Shown: piece by piece, positions 23,427 through 34,499 of the stretch
Layout: the number at the start of each line of letters is the position of its first letter
Position numbering within the stretch: position 1 is the first letter of the stretch
Origin: Phytophthora hibernalis
Taxonomy: Eukaryota; Oomycota; Peronosporomycetes; Peronosporales; Peronosporaceae
DNA length: 64,000 nucleotides
Assembly (NCBI GenBank): GCA_012656075.1
Contig: JAAKBF010000208.1
Span: 186,001 to 250,000, forward strand
Reading direction: 5' to 3'
Made by a program: the position numbers and the translations under genes
Notes under the pieces: model-generated
The model's database searches: none
Told to the model about the DNA's origin: nothing
Seen by the model: the letters and a program-made list of their open reading frames with translations, nothing else

Positions 23427-24451
23427 ACTGCCACTCGACTGCAGGCCTGACAGGTGAGAGAAAAATCATAAACATGAATGAACGTAAGAAAAACACTGTC
23501 GAGTGCTGCCTGCTTGTCGTGTGCTGTTGTCAGCGGCTGGTGGGCTGTCGCCACGCACGGGCGTCTGATTCCGAGCATCAAGTGAACGGCTTGTGAAATG
23601 GCGTCTGATGGTCGAGTCCAACACGAGACGCCTGCCGTGCTATCACTGATGATGGCGCCAGCGCCAAGATCCACTGACGCACATCCGGCGCACGTGACGT
23701 GACGCTCAGCCTTGCTGACTGAAGCGTGGCGGGCGGCACCGCCCTGAGGCAGGTCCGTTCCCTGTTGGCCCAATGGCGAAATGGCTCCGCTGGTCCATTC
23801 TGCGGACACTGCTGTCCACCACACCCTGCCTCATTGTGTGACAGCCATCCTGCTCGTCAGGCTTCACATCGGTGCAAATCGATCAGAAGCGATCGAGAAA
23901 ATCAACTGTTGCCAACAACTTGTTGGCAACAAGCAGCAAGATACCTTATCAAAGCTTCACCCCTCTTTCTGCTGCTTTCAAATGGCAAGTGCGGGGATAT
24001 TATAGTCGAAGCCCCAGAACTTCATCCTCGCACGTTTTTTTGCCATGGTGGATGCGAAAGAAAGCACGCCACGCCGCTGGACACCCTAGCGTACAAAATG
24101 CTGGATTTTGCTTGAACCCCATTGTTCTAACACCGCCCGACCGCTTGCATGGCGGTCTCCGACGCCGCGCATGACTCACCTAAAACAAGCAAACTGTGCG
24201 CGCACGTCTGGTCCGACGACCCTCGCGCGAGCTGTCTCGGTGCTTGCCGGTCATGGCGAGTCTTACGCCGGTGGAACGACCAACACCGAAATGAAGGCAT
24301 CATAGATGATTGCGCTGAAAAATTGGCGTCCTTGACGTCACCTGCGTCCACCGCACCCTCTCCACCTCTGTTGACAGCGCTGTCAGCTCGGCTCATTCCC
24401 CAACATAGCGTTGACCTCACAAGTATCCACTCACACCGATCGACAGATAGC
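23427..24451. other. Intergenic region upstream of the C2H2 gene
   Basis: No credible gene: open frames here have no motif or composition support. It contains a perfect 25-base palindrome TGTTGCCAACAA-C-TTGTTGGCAACA at 23907-23931. The right part probably holds the zinc-finger gene promoter and 5' UTR. Confidence 0.55.
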
Positions 24452-25234
24452 ATGTCCACCTCCGTGTACCAATTCGTTTCGACCATGACCCCGTGCTTCG
24501 CGACGGAGGTCCTCAAGCCGCTCGCGCTCTCGTCGCCGGCCTCTAGCCACTCGCTGCCTTTCTTGAGTTACCAGTGCGGCGAGTGCCCGCGCCAGTTCAC
24601 GCGGCGCTACGCGCTGCAGGAGCATTTGGCCACGCACACGGGAGAGAAGGCCTACGTGTGTCCGGCGATCGGCTGCGCCAAACGCTTCTCCACGACCAGC
24701 AACTTGGCGCGGCACCGCCGCCTGCACGGCGACGAGCTGCAGCCGCTTGCGTGCCCCGCGCCGTCGTGCAACAAGACGTTTACCACGGCGCACAAGCTGC
24801 AGCGCCATGTGCGCGTGCACAAGGGCTCGCCCACACGGAGGTGCAAGTTTGCCAATTGCAGCAAGAGCTTTAGCTCCACGGGCAACTTGAACCGCCACAT
24901 GCGCAACCAGCACATCCGCTTCGGCCACCCACTAGCCAGCGACGCCAAGAGGGAGGAGCAGTCGCCCACGAGCGTGGACGCCAGCGTTTTCGCCTGGGAA
25001 TCAGACACCAGTGCAGTCCAAGTGACCCCCATAGGCGAGGACCTCGAGCTGGACGCGAGCGGCGAGCACGACATCTCCGACGAGGAGCTGTTGGAGGTTC
25101 TGTCGTGTCTGCTAGACGACGAGCCTAGTATTAATACAAGTAGCAAGAAAGAGGCCGGGGTGACTACATGTACTGCGACCGCGACAGATAACGAGACGAG
25201 TGCTGCGGAGTATCGACCAGCCAAGTTTTTATGA
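24452..25234 (+). CDS. C2H2 zinc-finger transcription factor
   Basis: The ATG at 24452 is the likely start because the longer upstream frame has no motif. Four classical C2H2 fingers run from about residue 41 to 157: YQCGECPRQFTRRYALQEHL, YVCPAIGCAKRFSTTSNLAR, LACPAPSCNKTFTTAHKLQR and RRCKFANCSKSFSSTGNLNR, with TGEK-like linkers between some. The C-terminus is acidic (DISDEELLEVLSCLLDDEPS), a plausible activation segment. It is a paralogue of the gene at 42765: finger order and the acidic tail with an E-LL/LD-like motif agree. DNA target unknown. Confidence 0.88.
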   Translation: MSTSVYQFVSTMTPCFATEVLKPLALSSPASSHSLPFLSYQCGECPRQFTRRYALQEHLATHTGEKAYVCPAIGCAKRFSTTSNLARHRRLHGDELQPLACPAPSCNKTFTTAHKLQRHVRVHKGSPTRRCKFANCSKSFSSTGNLNRHMRNQHIRFGHPLASDAKREEQSPTSVDASVFAWESDTSAVQVTPIGEDLELDASGEHDISDEELLEVLSCLLDDEPSINTSSKKEAGVTTCTATATDNETSAAEYRPAKFL

Positions 25235-27371
25235 ACAGGATTTTGGATTCTGAGATATCAAATGAGACGGCGTCAAACCAAATGATAAAGGTCCGTTTCT
25301 ACAGAGGTCAGCATCGAGGGAGCTTTTCGCCATAATTTCGTTGTTTTTACTCCGATTTCGACCAGACTTTCAGGGAAGCTGTTCATCCGTTTAACGTTAT
25401 GCGTAAAACAGCGCAATTTCACGTTGAAACAAGGCGGAGATACAATCATAGCAATTTTGTCACCTACCCTGATTCGTGTTTTGACCAATCATAAATTCGT
25501 ATTTTAACTGGACCATCCAATAACCTGTCTAAGCCGATTATGATAGTATATTCAATAACAAAGGTATTGACAGATTCATATTCATATTGGAATGAAGTCG
25601 CTTGTTTTAGCAAAAACTAAGGAGTGCCAAGCATGGGGAGAACCATGCTCGTATTCAGGAGATCGAAACGAATCGATCCATACCAAAATATATAGGGATT
25701 AGAAAACCACCCTCGACCGTGTCGAGGACTGTTAATCGGGATCGCGATCAATCCGAGGCCAGCCCCTATCCCTTCGGATCGCGATCCCGGTTATTAATAA
25801 CAGTGTAAGAACGGCCCTACTTTAAGTAATACAGATTTTCTGACCGAGGTACTACTGTCATGACTTCCAATGGATATTTATTATAGAAGGTTTTCAAATT
25901 TCTCGACCCACGCACAATGATCTCCGTCGCTCTCGTCTTCGTACGTGCAAGAGTTCTCGCTAATACCAATCAAGACAACCCCGTGTCGCGGAAGAAGTTG
26001 CTTATCGTGCGCGTCTTCTTCTTGTCTTGCCAGATCGCGTCGCTCCACTCCATAGCACGCCGCTGATCGATTGCGTAGGCTTTCCTGTCGATAGGTTGAT
26101 GGCGCCTCATCTTGCTGTACGTTGATTGCGCCGATAGCGCTTCTTGTCTTCATACTCTTTGACCCATTGCATCAGGCGGTGCTCCAGCTTCAGCGACAAC
26201 ATCTTGAGCGGCTCCAGTCGTCGTACATGTACTTAAGAACGCGTCATGGTAATACGTGTGGTATGGCGCTAATCGTGGGCCGATTAGGTTTACATAGCAG
26301 CTTGAACATGCCGTTGCTTGAGTGGCTTGGAGCTACTTGTGGTACGCAGTGCCATCGACACCTCACTTCCTCCGATTCCTTTTCCTACTTGCAGATTTCA
26401 AATTCTGAAGGCGGGCTTACTACCTTTGGAAAATAATAATATAATTGACTTACAGGTTATGGGTGTCAGAAGTGAGGGCGAAATCTGTAGGGGTTTCAGA
26501 ATTACAAAAAGTCGGATCAAATGATTTGATTCAAATCACAATCATTTCGGCGCCAAATAGTTTGAATTTGAATTTGTTGCGGTTTATAAGGCTAACTGCT
26601 CCCGAAGTCGCGCTCCGCTGCAACTTCGCCTATGGAGGGCGGGTTCCTAGGAACACGTATCCACGGCAGTAGCCTCGGCGCCAAATAACATGCCATTTCC
26701 GGGCCAAATGCCATGTCATTTGGCCACATGTCATTTAAACTATCAGAGCTCGCGCGTACGGATAGGCTTGTACCCATCGTCCGCTTTCGGCTCCAGTGGA
26801 GACTAAAGATGAAAAACTTTATAATACAAGTACTTCGAAGTAAGTGATTCAGGCATGCTGGCAGAATCGTTTTACTATTTTCACCATATAGGGTAGGTTA
26901 CCAATATCGTTGTGTGAAAAAGAGGTCCCCTCAATGTCGATGCAGGCAACAGTTGAATACGGTCAAACCTGCGGCGTTCGATTGAAGAACACCGAAGACG
27001 CCAAGTTTGTGTGGTGCAAAATGCGAAAGGAACGCGTCGGACAAGCAGTGTGTGAGCATTCGCTTCGTCTGCTGTGCACTTGCCCGTTGGACAGGTCGCA
27101 ACAATGCTGACTCAGCATTGCTGAGTGCGACGTGTTGTGATGGACCAGATCCTTGCGAAGAGCGACAGTCGGTTGTTTTTGTATAGCCTTAGTCTACTTG
27201 TTATCGTTTTTTACCAACTTTATGTATTTTATTAAAATACAGTGAAAGCGATATTAGAACTATACACATCGAAATATTAAAGTACTATTGATAATAATAT
27301 TATTTATTAGAAACCACAAGTGTTGTCAATAATAGTAAGGCTATGGCCGTTATCCTGGGAAATTAAAGAAG
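25235..27371. other. Repeat-rich intergenic DNA, no credible gene
   Basis: Low coding character. It contains an imperfect hairpin near 25730-25797 built around two copies of GGATCGCGATC. It also contains an inverted CCAAATG...CATTTGG near 26703-26722 and one copy of TACTTCGAAGTA (26831-26842). A short minus-strand frame (26153-25881) is Arg/Glu/Asp-rich and may be a transposon remnant, but nothing recognisable was found. Confidence 0.5.
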
Positions 27372-27373
27372 TA

Positions 27374-27530
27374 CAGTAATCTCGTGAATAGGCAACGCCT
27401 GATATATATGGATTAACAGGGTGTATAAGGAGTGCGATAAGAGAAAAGGCCAGCGTCGTGCTGTTGCTGGTATAAAAAGTTTGCCAGGATATAAGTTGTA
27501 CACCCGATGCTTATTCACGCAGATTACTGT
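27374..27530. mobile_element. MITE with CAGT termini flanked by TA
   Basis: Left end CAGTAATCTCGTGAATAGGC and right end (inverted) CAGTAATCTGCGTGAATAAGC match over about 21 bases with one insertion and one substitution. Both ends are bordered by TA, as in Tc1/mariner insertions. The 157-base body has no coding capacity. The homology also covers AAGTA outside the CAGT, so the true boundary could be slightly further out. Confidence 0.75.
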
Positions 27531-27648
27531 ACTTTTAAGGGATTAATTCGTTATTCTTCGACATTTGTCTTTTTTGTATGCAAAAGTGTGCGCCACGCTT
27601 TCACGTCTTTTTCACGTCATTGGAAGACTTCCAAAAATAGCATAATGA

Positions 27649-27677
27649 GCTGACATATCTGTTGCAGATATGTCAGC
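27649..27677. repeat. Perfect hairpin, 13-base stem and 3-base loop
   Basis: GCTGACATATCTG-TTG-CAGATATGTCAGC is an exact inverted repeat. It precedes the PIF/Harbinger remnant by about 270 bases and may mark its left side. A related sequence (ACATATCTGG and CCAGATATGT, 13 apart) lies at 50424-50456 before the Crypton. Confidence 0.8.
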
Positions 27678-27949
27678 AAAAAGATATATGCCGACATATC
27701 GCAAAGGGCGACCACCACAAGTGCCTAAAGCAAGCCAGCTGTGTTCTGGGTCAAATGTCCAGAGGCTGCGACGATTCCAGTGTATTTGCAGTGTACCCGA
27801 CACTTTCAATCGGACACAAGTGAGAGCAGAATCCTTCTATATTCTCGGGTTGGGTTCACTTTCAAATTCAGCGCGCCAAGCACACCACGGCGCCACCAGG
27901 AACGAGGAATCCATTGCGGAGTACGACGCGACAAGGGCGGAGGAGGGGC

Positions 27950-29260
27950 GACTGCGGCTGAGAACGACGAGTACGACGTGATGCTGTGCTTGGTGGCGGT
28001 CTTCAGGAACTACGAGAAGAGCTTGAGCGAGGTCCGTGGGGAGTGTTCCGTTTGCTTGTGGAGGAGGCTTGGCGGATCGCGATGAAATCGCGTCATTTCC
28101 TGACCGCTCATTCGCTGGACCCACCCAGCAACTCGGCGTGGATGTCCCTGTACAAGACTGGAAACGACTGCAACTTCATCAACGCAACCAGCTTGACAAG
28201 GTACAAACGTGCTATTATTCATTATTGCTGGTGTTATCAAACTCATACTAACTTCTGTACAGGCCTGCGTTTCATCAGCTGCTCCAGAGGTTTTCGAGGA
28301 GCTACGTGATCCCGAACGCGAGAGTCCGAGGACGTCCGTCAAACCTCCGCTACCACCACCAAGTTCTGGGCCTTGTGCTCTGTTTCTACGTCGGGTCTAT
28401 GGAAAATAGTACCCTCTGCATGGTGTTTGGCGTTCCACCAAGCACGCTATCGAGAACGCTGCGCAAGGGCGAAGAGGCTCTATCAGTTACGCTACGAGGC
28501 TACGCTCCTTCTCGCATTTCGTTTCCATCACCTTCCCAGCAATGAAAGCCGGCAAGACTTGTCGAAGACCGGGAGCCGTTGCTGAAGAGCACGTTTGGCT
28601 TCATCGACGGAAAAATCTACGGGTATGCGCTGACAAAGTCATCACGACGTATATTACTTTAACTCCAGCGCTAAGATGTGTCCTCATTATGAATGTATTG
28701 AAGGTCCAGCAGGCGTTCAACGCAGATCTGCAAAACGCCATGTATAATGGCTGGCTCCACTCCGTGTTTGTCACGGGCACTATCTGCTTCTCGGTCGATG
28801 GTTGCATCATTTGGTGCAAACATAATTGCCCCGGTTCATGGAATGATTCCGACACCTCGCTGGGGTTTCGTCAAAAGCTGTTGGACCCCAAAAATCTGCC
28901 CCGACCAGAAGATGAACGTGGTCTCGGACTCAGCATTCCCGTGCTCTACTGCGATGACAGGACGAATCCTGACACCGCTCAATGACGGCGGCATCGATCG
29001 TATCCTGCCGTCACTGCGAAGCTCGGCGCGGACGTTGCACAACGCAATTACGTCCGTGCGCCAGGCTGCCGAGTGGGTAGGTGCAGCATGTAGAAGGTTT
29101 ATACCTTCCGCTTCCTACAACCCTGAACTACGCGGCCTCCGTCTCAATAACATCTTCAGGATGACAAACTATCGCGTGCGAACTGTCGGAATAGTGAGAA
29201 TTTCTGCGTGATCCTACACGACAAAACCTTGACACATCTAACACAGCATTGGGGTCCCGA
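27950..29260 (+). pseudogene. PIF/Harbinger-type DDE transposase remnant
   Basis: These transposases move DNA elements with short terminal repeats. The coding path is readable across several frames: SLDPPSNSAWMSLYKTGNDC near 28120, then an intron 28200-28262 (GTACAA to TACAG) joining to RPAFHQLLQRFSRSYVIP. LRYHHQVLGLVLCFYVGSME and FGVPPSTLSRTLRKGEEAL form the helix-turn-helix region. FGFIDGKIY (first Asp) is followed by an intron, then NAMYNGWLHSVFVTGTICF and CPGSWNDSDTS (second Asp). NVVSDSAFPCSTAM with GRILTPLNDGG follows, then the terminal LRGLRLNNIFRMTNYRVRTV. At least three frame changes (about 28050, 28540 and 28910) kill it. Confidence 0.85.
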
Positions 29261-31782
29261 CTGTCGCTGCAAACGTATATCGACTGGGGTCAGCAGCTTC
29301 GCTCGGCATGGGAGACGGAGAACTTCGTGCAGCTTGGGGATCACAGTAGCGGTGACACCACTGTGCTTGCGGTTGCCGTCACGCAGATGCTGTCATCCAT
29401 CGCAACTATGCAGCGCACCCTTCACAAGCTTGTCGCGCTACAAGAGACCAAGACAATCAGTACTGCGAGTGCTGCTTCGGCAACATGTAGTTGCTCATCA
29501 GCTGATCGGCTAGCCCAGTCAGTCGAGCGACGTCATCGTTGAGGCACACTCGCTTGTTGGAAGCTTCTACAACTGGTACACATTGGAGCTGTGGCACACA
29601 GCAACACAGAAGAAACAACAATTTGTCCGTGCTGATCTCAAGGAATGCGTGAACATCATGATCATAGCAGCAGGTCGACAGGTTGACGTACAAACGGCTC
29701 CGCTGGATCGAGATGGTGTCGCGCATCGTTTGTGCAAGCAGGCCTGTGTGGTGTAGGGAAATCCAGATTTGGGTAACCCTACACTAGGAATGTCTAAGCT
29801 AGACCAGTGGGTACATCGCACTCAAGAGGATCAAGAGGGTACACCACCAAGTGGGTACACTACCAAGTGGGTACATCGCCAAGTGGATACATCGCACTCA
29901 ACAAGGAACGGATTTAAACGGGGATCGCACTTAGCTGGACTCAGCGATGGACGAACTCGGCGATAATTGACTCGGCGAAAGGTGGACTCGGCGAAAGTCG
30001 ACTTGGCGAGAACATGCCTCCAGGGAGACATATCAACTGGGGGATAAATCAGGATCTAGGCGAAGAGTCGCCGAGAGGTAAGAAACAGCTCGACACCAAG
30101 GGACGGAGCTGAGCGAAGTCGCAGGGAGATCTGGAACGACTCCATTTCATTTGATATTTGTATAGGACCGATAGAATTCCATAGGGAAGAGCCCGAAAGG
30201 GCTCTCCAAAGACATAGAGATAACAATCAGAGCAGAATCTTCTAAGTCCAAGAACAGCGTACACTTTTCCGGTAAGTCCCTGCGTGGGCTGGATTATGTC
30301 TGCCATCGTTCCCCGAGAGACATAGCTTGTAGGGGAGCCGTATGGTAGCGCCAAGAGATCAAGGTCGGTCCGGGGTGGGAACTTCTCGCTACCAAGTGAA
30401 GACAAGCCTCGTCGATTCGACGATCCGGTGGGTCTGCACAACCCAGGACACCGTAACCTCCTAGCTGGGCGTAGTCTGCACCTGGTGACCTGTAAACGCG
30501 CTCGCGCGCTGCCGTCCATCCTTTGGTGGAGGGCACATGATTTTGCACGGAGACTGCCCCGCTCAGGCGAGTCTCTGGAAAGTTTGGAGCTTGGTACCTG
30601 TTGGAACAACACTCAACTGAACCCCGGCTGGGGCGAACCGCAAAGGGAACCTGCGAAAGCCCAACATCGCCGACCTGACTCGGCGAATTGTTGTGCTGTT
30701 GCGTGGAAGCCGATCTAACGACGTTTTCTGTGAATCACAACACCACACCTGTGGACGCGAGCCGATGACTTGGACAAAAAGACAAACGCGGCACCGGGGA
30801 ACATCGCCGGCAAAGGTCGGTCTACAACAGCGGGGTCGCTTCACAAACGCTGGAGAAAGCTGAAGATCGACCACCGTCCTGCTTACGATGCGCTCTGCTC
30901 AACATTCATCACACCCAAAGCGAAAAGGGGTTGTTGTCGGTCGCTGCAGACCAGACAGCCACCAATGGAAGCAAAAAGACTTGGAATCGTAGAAACACTC
31001 GACTGTATTCATGCTTATAAATACCTATTTCAAAAAAACAGGCAAACAAAACAGAGCGTACGCGACCACCTTGCGCTCAAATCACAAAGACAACAGACAT
31101 AGGAGTTAGCACTGTCATAAGACACACAACACACGCACGCAGGACATCGACTTACCAGAAATACCAGCAGCAAAAATGATTTGGAAGCTATCGAATGATT
31201 GGCTCTCTTTTTGGAACCGATGTTTGGGACCTCGTCGATTATTTTGAGTTCTACGATTGTTCGATTCGTAAATCGACCCCGGCAAACCGGCGGCGAATCG
31301 TTCACTTGGCTTTACTAAAAAAACGGGTCGGATTCGTACTTAACAGAACAACCAGAACAACTTGGATTTTGTATTGGGTCGATCTTTGTCGACCCAACGC
31401 AATAGACCCTATTCGGAATTCATGTTGCTGTGTCGTCGTCGGAATGTTACGCTAATGTTGCCGGATTACAAACTATTAATAAGACTTAGGCGCAAACGAC
31501 AGTATTGCGTACCGGACGGGGTCCGGAGATGCAGTTCGAACCCTGACGAAAGGAGGAAAGGAAGAAGAGGTTGTTGCGATGGTGATCGTGTGAATTGTAA
31601 AGTAGGTTTCGTCGTTTGTCTTCGTTGAGAGCGGTTGTAGGTGGTTTCGGCTGCGTGCAAGCTGAAGAATAGACGTTCAAATTGAGTGGTTACGCTGGTA
31701 CTGACGTAGGTATGAATGCATGAATAGATAGATGGGCGTGTGGGTGTTGCGTCAGGAGCCTCGTGGATACGTGTGTGTTGTG
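29261..31782. other. Repeat-rich spacer with no credible gene
   Basis: It begins with a Ser/Ala-rich frame to about 29540 that may belong to the Harbinger element. Short tandem units occur at 29850-29898 (GTGGGTACA-x-x-x-CCAA type, about 17 bases each) and again at 29938-30010 (ACTCGGCGA type). A 7-base-stem GAAA hairpin lies at 30188-30205. Later frames (30770-31102) read TNAAPGNIAGKGRSTTAGSL and look like fragments of an element I cannot name. No protein domain was identified. Confidence 0.5.
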
Positions 31783-32538
31783 TCAGGCGTCTGATGCGTG
31801 CAGAGACGTCATTAGCGCGGAGCCACTGTGGTGATCTGGTGCAGCTTGGCAACAGTCGCGATAGAGGCGCAGCTTGGTGGACACGAATGCAATAATGGAA
31901 CCTGGCAGCGGAACGTTCGGGTTGTCGGCGAGGATGTCGTATAGCGACAGTGTGATCAGGAACTCGTTGTTTGGTAGGGGTCATCGCGCTGCGCCTCTTG
32001 AAATTCCTGTGGATGAGTAGAAATGAATATGTGTGATCGTGTCTGTAGCTCGACTTGGACGCAGCAGCAGTGCAATCTTACCTTTTGCTGCACCTGCAGC
32101 GGTTCGGGAGCGTTCTGTTCGCCGAGATACACGCGCAGGAACCGTAGGCCATGGACGCAATCATTGGCGGTCCAGAGCAGACGTGCTTGGATTCTAATCG
32201 ACGTGCGAATCTCTGAGTCATTAACGTCATTGTTCTGAATGAACTCTCGCAAATCTGCAGTCACACGACGAGGATTATTACTACAATAGATACAGATAAA
32301 TGAGGACAGTGATCCTACTGTCGATGGTGTCGATCACGCGGCGGCTGTGTTGTTGCATGGTCTGTCGGAGCTTCTTGAGTGGCGAGACGTAGTTCGTTGA
32401 CGCCGGTGGCGACGACCATGTCGGTCCTGCCATGACCGTCACCGCTGTAGGCGTGACAACTGTGGGCGCGGACGTTTCGGTGCTGGTCGTGGTGTCTTTC
32501 GACGGCTGCTGCTGCTTGGCGGGTCTTTTGGGTGGCAT
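31783..32538 (-). CDS. Unrecognised gene, three exons
   Basis: The start MPPKRPAKQQQ at 32538 follows no better ATG. Exons 32538-32319, 32254-32082 and 32006-31783 join in frame (donors GTAGGA and GTAAGA, acceptors TGCAG and ACAG). The protein has a basic Ser/Thr-rich N-terminus and then helices such as NLREFIQNNDVNDSEI and LLWTANDCVHGLRFLRVYL. A tail NEFLITLSLYDILADNPN is reached only by changing frame at the TTT/AAA run 31970-31972 (one base short). It has no known motif. Its start lies about 600 bases from the SET-domain gene, which runs the other way. Confidence 0.6.
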
Positions 32539-33129
32539 GTATGACAGGAGAAGACACATGTGGTTGCTGCGTAAATCGAGGAATGAACTGCGTACACTGT
32601 CGCTGCGAGCCCCCAGTTGTCCATTGTGTATGGGATGTGAGACATGGCGCGTCGTGCGAGCTTGTTTAAAGAATTCCGCGCCACTTCCCTGCTTCATCGT
32701 ATCAGACGTGCGAGAATGAGCTGCGTTTGATGGCATTGGGTGGATTTAGTTGTGAGAGGGACGAGAAGGTGATCCGCACGGAACATGTTGAAGTGGACAT
32801 GAATTTTCAATGGAAACGTGCATGTAAGTGACGAGAGAATCACGTTAGGACAGGGCACGTCTAGTACGGTATCGTGAAGTCCGATTTCAGTGGCGATGTT
32901 GGACGATCCGAGATATGAGCGTTGATCTTAGCGCTGCTGTACGAATGGGTAGTGTTGGCGTAGTGCAGTACACGATTGATAGCGCGGACGCGGTGTGGTA
33001 TGGGATGTAGCGCGAGCGTTTGAGTCGGTCTGCATCGTCGAAGCGAACGTTTGCATTGGCGGCGCATGGCTCACTTGCCCGAAGGTACGGAACGCTGATG
33101 GTTTAGATGTTATTGTGCTCGAGGCGCGC

Positions 33130-34065
33130 ATTGTGTTTGTCATCTTGACCGCTTTGATCTTCGTGACTCGTCGGTTTGTGTGCATTTCCAAGGATGACGT
33201 TCCGGTGTGCAGCTGTGAGCTTGATGAGAAGATTGAACAGGCCTGTGGCGAAGGTTGTATCAATCGCTCGGTATGTCGTGTAGATATCGTGGTCTATATC
33301 TGTGACTCACTCGGTGTTGCTGACGTGTGCCGTAGCAGATGCGGTGCGAGTGCGCACTGGAATGTTGTCCGTGCGTAGAGCGGTGCTCGAACCGACAATT
33401 ACAAGTCGGCTCCACACTCGCGACAGCAGTAGTTGACTGTGGGCGTAAAGGGGTGGGAGTGATCGCCTTGGAAGGCGTCAAAGCTGGGCAATTTGTGGGC
33501 GAGTACGTGGGTGAAGTTTTGAGCAGCAGCGAAGCGAAGTTGCGCTGTCGGGTAAGTGTTTTTAGTTGCAAGCTGCTCGAAAAGAATGACTCTGATCGTG
33601 CGCTGTTTAGCTTTATCGAGGAGCCAAGCACGTCTACATGCTTCAGGTCAGCCCGAATGAAGTTATCGACGCTACACGAATCGGCGGGCGCATGCGATTT
33701 GTCAATCACAGCTGCGAGCCGAACTGCCGACTCGAGAAGTGGAATGTCCGGGGTCAAGAGCGGTGCGGGCTGTTTGCGAGTTGTGAAGTCAAGCCTGGCA
33801 ATGAACTTACGTTTGATTATGGGCGCCAGTACGTTGATTGTGGGGTGCGTAAGGTTGGTATTGATACGTTCTTGTGTGCATCTTGCACTGACTATAGATG
33901 CTGCAGAATGTGGTCGAGTGTCTCTGTGGATCTCCCAATTGCAGAGGCGTCATCGGCGTGCGGAAGAGCATGTTATCAATCCAACGGCGAGTGTGCGGAG
34001 CCGGCGACGAAAACAAGAATAGTACAGCTCACGATGGACAGCTTTCTATTGAGGCGATAGCTTGA
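33130..34065 (+). CDS. AWS-SET-post-SET histone lysine methyltransferase
   Basis: Such enzymes methylate histone lysines (SET2/ASH1 class usually H3K36). Exons: about 33130-33270, 33339-33551, 33611-33832 and 33907-34065. The AWS zinc region is VTRRFVCISKDDVPVCSC, GCINRS, MRCECALECCPCVERCSNRQ. The SET core has GVGVIALEGVKAGQFVGEYV, the NHS motif in MRFVNHSCEPNCRLEKW, and ELTFDYGRQY. The post-SET Cys cluster is CLCGSPNCRGVIG. The 5' end was not resolved and upstream exons may exist. The third donor is GTTGAT, which is weak but gives the only good join. The product as seen is short (about 245 residues), near the minimal AWS-SET module. Confidence 0.85.
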
Positions 34066-34159
34066 CGAGGTCAGTAGGTAGTCTCGCTTGTGCAGTTTTT
34101 GGCGTCGTAAGTTGGCGTATTGACGAGTATCATAGCATTGAGGTTTTCACCCGCGCTTT

Positions 34160-34330
34160 CAGCTTGCACTTACGCATGGATTGAAAACTTATCTCGAGCG
34201 TTTACGCTCAAGCAGTGCCAACACGCAGCATCTTCGACGCTTCCTGCGTGAAGAGGTCGGCGATCGGTTCCTAATGTTCATGGACAGGAGCGCATCGGAA
34301 TGCTCAGGAAGGCAGCGCTGTATGTGGCAT
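34160..34330 (+). pseudogene. Short Helitron helicase fragment
   Basis: The stretch near 34189-34300 repeats the helicase region at 38815-38915: both contain CTCGAGCGTT(C/T)ACGCTCAA followed by CAACACGCAGCAT and CGCTTCCTGCGTGA/CGCTTTCTCCGTCA. It is a diverged partial copy left of the main Helitron, so a second element was once here, or the main one is a composite. Confidence 0.6.
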
Positions 34331-34499
34331 TAACGTCTTCACAAGACTTGGGACATGATAACTGACACTGTCGCTTCAGCATTTGCCAGTACGTAGCAAT
34401 TGTCGAAGCCGCTCCTAACGCCATCTTAGTGGAAGCGACGTGCAAAAGCCAGAAGCAGCACTAGCAGTTGCTACAGCCTCCAAGTCTTTGAAACTTTTA

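Noticed and set aside
24149..24451. Upstream extension of the C2H2 gene frame
   Set aside because: It is in frame but lacks motif support, and the ATG at 24452 gives a typical compact protein.
29500..29545. tRNA-like D-arm word (GGCTAGCCCAGTCAGTCGAGC)
   Set aside because: No B box follows at tRNA spacing and it does not fold as a tRNA.
30188..30205. GAAA-loop hairpin with a 7-base stem
   Set aside because: Short and isolated; no surrounding RNA structure or known motif supports a function.
29750..30620. Possible solo LTR starting TGTAGGG
   Set aside because: No matching 3' end, no primer-binding site and no second copy in the window.
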